The position numbers and the translations under genes were made by a program. A stretch of 64,000 nucleotides of DNA from Mariniblastus fucicola. GTDB lineage: Bacteria; Planctomycetota; Planctomycetia; Pirellulales; Pirellulaceae. The stretch lies in contig NZ_CP042912.1 of the NCBI RefSeq assembly GCF_008087665.1, forward strand, positions 3,410,001 to 3,474,000, given 5' to 3'. Shown here one piece after another: positions 59,006-64,000 of this stretch. Within the stretch, counting starts at the first letter, position 1. Each line of letters begins with the position of its first letter. Below the pieces are notes generated by a model. That model was not told where the DNA came from, searched no databases, and saw only the letters and a list, made by a program, of their open reading frames with translations.

Positions 59006-60399
59006 TGGACCACCTCTGCTGAGTTGACTTTAGCGGAAGCGATGGCCTTTTCAGCAGAATCAGGCTGTGCTTGCGGCGCGATGGTGTAGCTGTCCGGCAG
59101 TCCGTCTTCGACCAGTTCGATCGTCCCTTGCACCGTTGTCACCTTGGCGTCCGGCCGGGCCTGCAACAGCCCTTCGATGACCAACGATTCCTTCCCGGTC
59201 AGTCCTTCGCGGACCACACGCAGACCATCCACGATCGGGCCAAGCGTTACCGTTCGACGTTCAATCACTCCATCGACGACAACGTAGACATACTGCGATG
59301 ACTGATCGGTACCGATCGATGAGTCCGGAATCAGAACGGATTCTCGAGGTGCACTTCCGGGAATTCGGATCCGAGCAAACATGCCCGGCAAGAGAAGTTG
59401 GTCTTCATTGTCGAAAACGGCTCGGGCTCGCATGCTGGCCGTTTGCACGTCGAAGCGATTGTCGACGAAGTCCATGTAGCCTTTGTGCGGAAAGCCTTCC
59501 TCGTCAACGAGGCCCAGAAAAGCAGGGTTTTTCACGACTCGTGAACTTTCACGTTCGCCAGAACGAGCCAACCGGACATACTTGAGGACGTCCTGCTCGT
59601 TGGCGTCAAACACGCAATAAATGGGACTCATCGAAGCAATTGTTGTTAGCAACGACGAAGTTGCCGAACCGCCAGCGATGAGGTTTCCTTCGGTGATGTA
59701 CTTGCGGCTCACGCGCCCGGTTACCGGGGCGCGGATGTGTGTGTATTCAAGATTGAGTTCCGCCGTTTCGATTCCGGCAGCGGCAACGCCAACTTCGGCT
59801 TCGGCTGTCGCCAAAGCTGCTTCGGCCGACGCGATGCCTGCCTTGACGCCTTCCATATCGGCTTCGGCTTGCGTGAACTCGGCTTCGCTTTCGTCAATTT
59901 CTTCGCGAGAGATCGCGTTGCTCTGGCCAAGCGATTGTGCGCGTCGATATCGAGCCTGAGCCAGCCGAAGCTGCGCGTCGGACTGAAGCTTTCGGGCTTT
60001 GGCTTCGTTCAGCATGGCTCGCGATTGAACCAGCTTCGATTCGGCTTGGCGATAGCGTGCTTTCGCAGCGTTAAGCTCGGTTTCGAAAGGCCGTGGATCG
60101 ACGACGAACAACAGATCACCTTTTTCCACGATCTGGCCTTCGGTGAAGTCCACCGACTGCAAGTAGCCGCTGACACGAGCTCGAATCTCAACCAAATCCA
60201 CGGCTTCAAGTCGCCCGGCATAGGCGTCCCATTCGACAATCGTCTTCGTGATCGGCGTGGCGACAGTGACGGACGGCATGGGTCGCGGCGGAGCCTGGCC
60301 GGACGATTGGCTGCACCCACTCACGATCGCCGCGGACGCAATTGCGAACGCGGCGATCATAGCGAGGAGGATTCTGGGGGATCTGGATGGTTGATTCAC
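59002..60399 (-). CDS. RND efflux adaptor (membrane fusion protein)
   Basis: A 465-residue AcrA-like adaptor. The N-terminus has a lipoprotein signal with S-G-C near residue 29. A biotinyl-lipoyl-like domain (R-A-R-V-S-G-Y-L near 74-80), an alpha-hairpin with coiled-coil repeats (about 115-220), and beta-barrel domains follow. It links the inner-membrane pump to the outer membrane. It is cotranscribed with the pump, overlapping by ATGA, and lies downstream of the DoxX gene. Confidence 0.94.
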   Translation of the reverse strand: MNQPSRSPRILLAMIAAFAIASAAIVSGCSQSSGQAPPRPMPSVTVATPITKTIVEWDAYAGRLEAVDLVEIRARVSGYLQSVDFTEGQIVEKGDLLFVVDPRPFETELNAAKARYRQAESKLVQSRAMLNEAKARKLQSDAQLRLAQARYRRAQSLGQSNAISREEIDESEAEFTQAEADMEGVKAGIASAEAALATAEAEVGVAAAGIETAELNLEYTHIRAPVTGRVSRKYITEGNLIAGGSATSSLLTTIASMSPIYCVFDANEQDVLKYVRLARSGERESSRVVKNPAFLGLVDEEGFPHKGYMDFVDNRFDVQTASMRARAVFDNEDQLLLPGMFARIRIPGSAPRESVLIPDSSIGTDQSSQYVYVVVDGVIERRTVTLGPIVDGLRVVREGLTGKESLVIEGLLQARPDAKVTTVQGTIELVEDGLPDSYTIAPQAQPDSAEKAIASAKVNSAEVVQ

Positions 60400-60491
60400 G
60401 ATGTTGACCTTTGATTGCCGAAGCGGCGAGAAATAAATTTTGGGTTCGCGAGCGGATTAGTCGACGCATCAGCGATCACGGCGTGCGACGA

Positions 60492-60944
60492 CTAGCCTGC
60501 CGTCGGCGCTGCATGACCCTCGGGCGAATCCTTTGCCGATGACGAAGCCTTCCGATTAAGCAAGACGTGGTCGAGTGAAAACTTGCCCGGACCAGTCAGC
60601 ACCAGCGTCGAGTACACCAACAGATAAACCGCAGCAAGCTCTTTGGCTTTCCATGGATCTGATCCATGAACGACAAAAAGGGCAACGATCATCGTGAAAG
60701 CCAATGGAATGGCTGCCAACCGAGTCCCTAAACCGACCATCAGCAGAACCGAACAACCGACTTCTGCTCCAATCGCCAGAATTAAGCTCAACTGGCTACC
60801 GACGCCCATGGGATCGGGGAACGAACCGGACATCTCGTTGAATCCGTTGAGCTTCGCAAGCCCATGGACCAACATCATGGCTCCGATTCCGATTCGAAGT
60901 AACAGCATGCCAGCGGAAGCCAGGTGTTCATTGTCCAGTTTCAT
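60492..60944 (-). CDS. DoxX family membrane protein
   Basis: A 150-residue membrane protein of the DoxX family with four spans. R-I-G-I-G-A-M-M-L-V-H-G-L-A-K-L and the G-A-E-V-G-C-S segment fit the family. DoxX proteins are small redox- or quinone-associated membrane proteins of uncertain role. It is the first gene of the efflux set, with a 92-base gap to the adaptor. Confidence 0.85.
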   Translation of the reverse strand: MKLDNEHLASAGMLLLRIGIGAMMLVHGLAKLNGFNEMSGSFPDPMGVGSQLSLILAIGAEVGCSVLLMVGLGTRLAAIPLAFTMIVALFVVHGSDPWKAKELAAVYLLVYSTLVLTGPGKFSLDHVLLNRKASSSAKDSPEGHAAPTAG

Positions 60945-61428
60945 TTTCTATTCCCGAGTCAAGTTCATTCGTCAGTTCGGATTCTCGATTCACATTCGGT
61001 TGGTGCCGGCCATAAAACACAAAAGCTCGAGGTGCAAGCGAGTGGCTACGAGGATCGACTGAGGGCGCCGATGCCTCCACCCCGAGGGGAAGCCACTCGC
61101 TTGCACGTCGAGCTTTCGATCATCATCGAATCGCCGACCATGGAAGGGAGTACCGATCAGATTCGATGGGCTTACAGTGGACGACAAAAAAACTTGAAAC
61201 TTTTCGTACGGACGTGTACACGAGGAAAAACCCGGCTCTCGCCGCCAAATCTCGCGAAAGTTGCCTAATCCAGCCTTGCTGGGTGATTCTCGATACGGAT
61301 TTGCGGAAAATTCCAAAACTGCTGTAAGACCCAGGTCCGTTTGGGGTACTCCCATTGGAATCGCCAAACGGGAGCACAGTGATAGAATAGGCAGACGCAT
61401 TTCCGCATCTCCTTTCGGTCATATTCCC
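60945..61428 (+). other. Intergenic region with a large inverted repeat
   Basis: This 484-base region lies between the divergent DoxX and sigma-factor genes. Its main content is the inverted repeat at 61022-61116. The rest includes the likely promoters of both flanking genes, but no clear boxes were found. A longer upstream reading of the sigma-factor frame would start in this region. Confidence 0.45.
61022..61116 (+). repeat. Near-perfect 26-bp inverted repeat with 43-base loop
   Basis: The arms 61022-61047 and 61091-61116 match in 25 of 26 positions. The stem ends in AAAGCTCGA and AGTGGCT. The 43-base loop is GC-rich. No T run follows, so it is not a simple terminator. It could be a REP- or MITE-like palindromic element or a large hairpin with a regulatory role between two divergent genes. 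Confidence 0.75.
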
Positions 61429-62031
61429 TTGGCAGACATCAAACTGACACGCGCGTCGCTTGTCTTTCGGTTACGAGACCGATCTGACGACGAAGCATGG
61501 AAACAGTTCGTCGATTTGTACGGACCGATGATTTTTCGGTTTTTACGAAGCCGCGGACTGCAAGACGCCGATGCTGCGGACCTGTTGCAGGAAGTGCTGC
61601 GGCGAGTCGGCGATTCCATCGGAAAGCTGGATTATGCGAAATCAAAAGGCGGGTTCCGGGCGTGGTTGTTCACGATCACCAGAAACTGCCTGAACAGCTT
61701 TTTCGAAAAACGAAAACGAACCAAAACCACTGGCAACGATTCGACGCATAACGCGTTCCTCAACCAGCTCCCCAACGATACAGAAGAGTTGACGGAGATC
61801 TGGGAAAAGGAATACCAGCGACAGCTAATGTCAAAGGCGATCGCAATCGTTCGTCCTAACACCGATTCAAAGACCTGGGCGGCTTTCGAGATGACGGCAA
61901 TCAACAACATGACCGCTGATGAAGCCGGCGATGCCCTTGAGATGACTCGTGGCGCTGTCTACGTTGCTCGCAGCAGAGTGACTGCGAGGTTGCGAGCCGA
62001 AGTCGAAAGGTTGATGGAGGAAGAAGAATGA
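61429..62031 (+). CDS. ECF-type RNA polymerase sigma factor
   Basis: A sigma-70 region 2/region 4 factor of about 200 residues when begun at the TTG at 61429; a longer frame from 61261 adds residues unlike a sigma factor. Region 2 shows D-E-A-W-K-Q-F-V-D-L-Y-G-P and D-A-A-D-L-L-Q-E-V-L near 17-55. Region 4 near 145-195 includes M-T-A-D-E-A-G-D-A-L with R-G-A-V-Y-V-A-R-S-R. The gene overlaps the kinase gene by four bases, the layout of planctomycete ECF-kinase pairs. Confidence 0.87.
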   Translation: MADIKLTRASLVFRLRDRSDDEAWKQFVDLYGPMIFRFLRSRGLQDADAADLLQEVLRRVGDSIGKLDYAKSKGGFRAWLFTITRNCLNSFFEKRKRTKTTGNDSTHNAFLNQLPNDTEELTEIWEKEYQRQLMSKAIAIVRPNTDSKTWAAFEMTAINNMTADEAGDALEMTRGAVYVARSRVTARLRAEVERLMEEEE

Positions 62032-64000
62032 TTGGATGCCCTCCCAGAGCTCAGCTGAGTGATCTGATTCTCGGCACGTTGACTGGCGAAGCCGCGGACA
62101 GCGTGACGCTGCACGTCGGCTCTTGCACAGAATGTCAAAGTAGCCTGCAAACGATTGCCTCGGGCGAAATTCCGGTCGAGAAACTGGTTTCCGATTCGAT
62201 CGACATCCAACCTCAAAGCGATTCGGCGTACTGGAATGTTATTGGTTCGGCTGGCGTTTCCGCGAATCCGGTGGCCGCCAAGAATCCATCGGACATTCAC
62301 GATCCAGACCTGCGTGTGACGAAGGGGATCGATCAGAGCAAAATCGGAACCGACGCGATGTTCGGTGCGGCGGTGCAGGATGGAGAGCTTTCGTTTCTTT
62401 CTCCTTCGGATGATCCGGATTCGCTCGGCAAATTACAGCACTTTGAAATTTCTCGCATCATCGGCCGCGGTGGAATGGGCGTTGTCCTGGATGCCTTTGA
62501 CACGCATCTGCATCGCCGCGTCGCGATCAAAGTGCTCAACCCAAGATTTCAGCAGGACGAAATTGCAAGGCAGCGTTTTTGCCGCGAAGGCAGGGCAGCG
62601 GCAGCGATTTCTCATGAGCACGTCGTGCCGATGTATCAGGTAGCGCGGTTGGAGGAAGAACAGATTGCGTATCTGGTCATGCAGTTGATCAAAGGCCAGA
62701 CTCTCGAAGAACGACTCAAAGAAACGTCTCCGTTACCGCCTCAAGAGGTTGCTCGAATCGGAATGCAGATCGCTGCCGGTTTGTCGGCGGCGCACGCCAG
62801 CGGAATGGTGCACCGCGACATCAAGCCTGCCAATGTGTTGATCGAAGCCGATACGGAACGTGTCAAGCTGACGGATTTCGGGCTGGCCCGCGTGACGGAC
62901 GAGGTCAAGCTGACGCAAACCGGAATCTTGACCGGTACGGTGCTGTACATGTCGCCGGAACAGGCTCTTGGGCAGGAAACCGATGATCGATCGGACCTGT
63001 TTTCGCTTGGCGCGGTGATGTACGAGATGGCGACCGGAATCGCTCCTTTCGAAGCCCCAACTGCGGTCGGCGTGATGAAGCGAATCATGGACGAGAAACC
63101 GCCATCGCCTCGAAAGGTCAATCCGCAAGTCGGAAAACCGCTTTCTGATTTGATCATGAGCCTGATTTCAAAGTCGCCGGACAAACGTCCCGATTCAGCA
63201 GCACCCGTTGCGCGTGCTTTGGCCAGCATCGTGTCGGAACATGGGCCCATTTCGCCACTGCAAGTTCCGGCGGTTGCTTCTTCCGAAGTCAGAAAACTTT
63301 CAGGATCACATTCAGCCAATGGGCGACGGTGGTCATTCAGCGGCTGGCTGGCGGCAGGCGTGATGGCGGCGTTGCTCGCAGCGTCCGCTCTTGGCGGCGG
63401 CTGGGCCTGGATCAATGGAGACGGCAGGACTTCGAGGTCGAATGTTACCAACGGCGTGTCCGTTGAACTGAAAGACGCGGATAATCGAAAGACTGATGTT
63501 ACGGCTCAGTTCCCTTCGGTCGTTTTGAAAGGAAATCCAGGCACTGTCTGGTCAGTTGATTTTGCTCCGGCCGGAAAGTCGATTGTGGCGGGAATTGAAG
63601 ACGGCTCCGTCAGAGTCTGGGACCTTGCAAGTCAAAAGCTCCAAAAGAGTTTTAGCGCTCATCGTGGCATCGTCTGGATCGTTCGCTTTCATCCGACGAG
63701 AAACCTGGTCGCCACGGCAGGTGATGACGGTCTGGTTAAACTATGGGACTCAAAAACGTTTGAGCTGAAACAGGAATGGCAAGCCGACAATAGCGTTCGC
63801 GGCATCTCGTTCTCGCCTGATGGGAATACCCTATTGGCGGGTGACCGGGCTGGAAAGCTTCATTTTTACGATCTGGAAACCGGAGCAGAGTTCGAAACCA
63901 TTTTGCAATCGGGTTCAGTGATGGGGTTAAATTATTCTCCTGACGGAAAATCGTTTGCGACCGTGGGCAGTGATAAAATTGTACGAGTCTTTGATGCAGA
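62028..64000 (+). CDS. Ser/Thr protein kinase with N-terminal zinc motif and WD40 repeats (partial)
   Basis: The gene runs off the window end; 657 codons are visible. The ATG overlaps the sigma-factor stop (ATGA). An N-terminal H-V-G-S-C-T-E-C (near 27-34) is the HxxxCxxC zinc motif of ZAS anti-sigma domains. The kinase follows: I-G-R-G-G-M-G-V near 145, V-A-I-K near 166, H-R-D-I-K-P-A-N near 263, D-F-G near 283. A membrane span near 438-460 leads to WD40-like repeats outside the cytoplasm (V-R-V-W-D, V-K-L-W-D). It would be the regulator of the overlapping sigma factor. Confidence 0.9.
   Translation, partial: MIGCPPRAQLSDLILGTLTGEAADSVTLHVGSCTECQSSLQTIASGEIPVEKLVSDSIDIQPQSDSAYWNVIGSAGVSANPVAAKNPSDIHDPDLRVTKGIDQSKIGTDAMFGAAVQDGELSFLSPSDDPDSLGKLQHFEISRIIGRGGMGVVLDAFDTHLHRRVAIKVLNPRFQQDEIARQRFCREGRAAAAISHEHVVPMYQVARLEEEQIAYLVMQLIKGQTLEERLKETSPLPPQEVARIGMQIAAGLSAAHASGMVHRDIKPANVLIEADTERVKLTDFGLARVTDEVKLTQTGILTGTVLYMSPEQALGQETDDRSDLFSLGAVMYEMATGIAPFEAPTAVGVMKRIMDEKPPSPRKVNPQVGKPLSDLIMSLISKSPDKRPDSAAPVARALASIVSEHGPISPLQVPAVASSEVRKLSGSHSANGRRWSFSGWLAAGVMAALLAASALGGGWAWINGDGRTSRSNVTNGVSVELKDADNRKTDVTAQFPSVVLKGNPGTVWSVDFAPAGKSIVAGIEDGSVRVWDLASQKLQKSFSAHRGIVWIVRFHPTRNLVATAGDDGLVKLWDSKTFELKQEWQADNSVRGISFSPDGNTLLAGDRAGKLHFYDLETGAEFETILQSGSVMGLNYSPDGKSFATVGSDKIVRVFDA

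Noticed and set aside
57731-59089. 452-codon open frame opposite the RND pump
   Set aside because: It is the antisense of a clear AcrB-like gene and has no recognisable domain.
61261-61428. N-terminal extension of the sigma factor
   Set aside because: It does not resemble sigma region 1 or 2 and lies in the intergenic region; the TTG at 61429 gives the usual ECF length.

Overview
The window looks like chromosomal DNA from a planctomycete of the Pirellulaceae type. The signs are an ECF sigma factor overlapping a serine/threonine kinase fused to WD40 repeats, many secreted or single-membrane-span proteins of unknown function, a PEP-CTERM protein, a sulfatase, a secretin-like protein with a poly-glycine tail, many TTG/GTG or ambiguous starts, and few clear Shine-Dalgarno sites. 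No phage, insertion sequence, CRISPR array or rRNA was seen. One tRNA (Cys) is present. Both strands are used and most genes sit alone or in pairs.

Layout. 1-15 kb: a small membrane protein, a secretin-like protein, tsaD, an acyltransferase-like protein, an HTH-EIIA fusion, a receiver-like protein, a truncated haemoglobin, tRNA-Cys, a PEP-CTERM protein, a radical SAM protein, an FHA protein, a small SecA-like protein, a sulfatase and a PLP decarboxylase. 15.4-18.2 kb: cytidine deaminase downstream of a DsbD-family protein whose thioredoxin domain carries an in-frame UGA at the first cysteine of CxxC. 18.5-21.7 kb: a metallo-beta-lactamase-fold protein, a CPBP protease and a Gfo/Idh/MocA oxidoreductase. 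21.8-29.4 kb: exopolysaccharide genes (Wzz/BY-kinase, O-antigen ligase/TPR, a secreted glycine-rich protein, a Wza-type exporter). 29.5-45.9 kb: an EboE-like protein, DUF423, a large M14-S9 peptidase fusion, secreted proteins, a PAS-GAF-receiver protein, rsgA, an M32 carboxypeptidase and a trypsin-like protease. 46-54 kb: dnaX with an apparent programmed frameshift site, a secreted KatG under a Fur/PerR regulator, and a NarL/NarX-like two-component pair. 54-64 kb: a vanadium haloperoxidase, a DoxX-MFP-RND efflux operon, a palindromic repeat, and a sigma factor/kinase pair cut by the window end.

The most interesting feature is the DsbD-family gene at 15786-18194. A TGA stands exactly where the family has the first catalytic cysteine (W-C-x-x-C-K becomes W-UGA-A-V-C-K). 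The frame then stays open for 119 codons that encode the rest of a normal thioredoxin fold. A hairpin with a GGUC apex, like bacterial SECIS elements, lies about 20 nt downstream. This points to a selenocysteine-containing DsbD. The second notable element is the A9 slippery run in dnaX with an upstream Shine-Dalgarno-like site, a downstream hairpin and an immediate -1 frame stop. All function calls are from reading the sequence; no database search was run.
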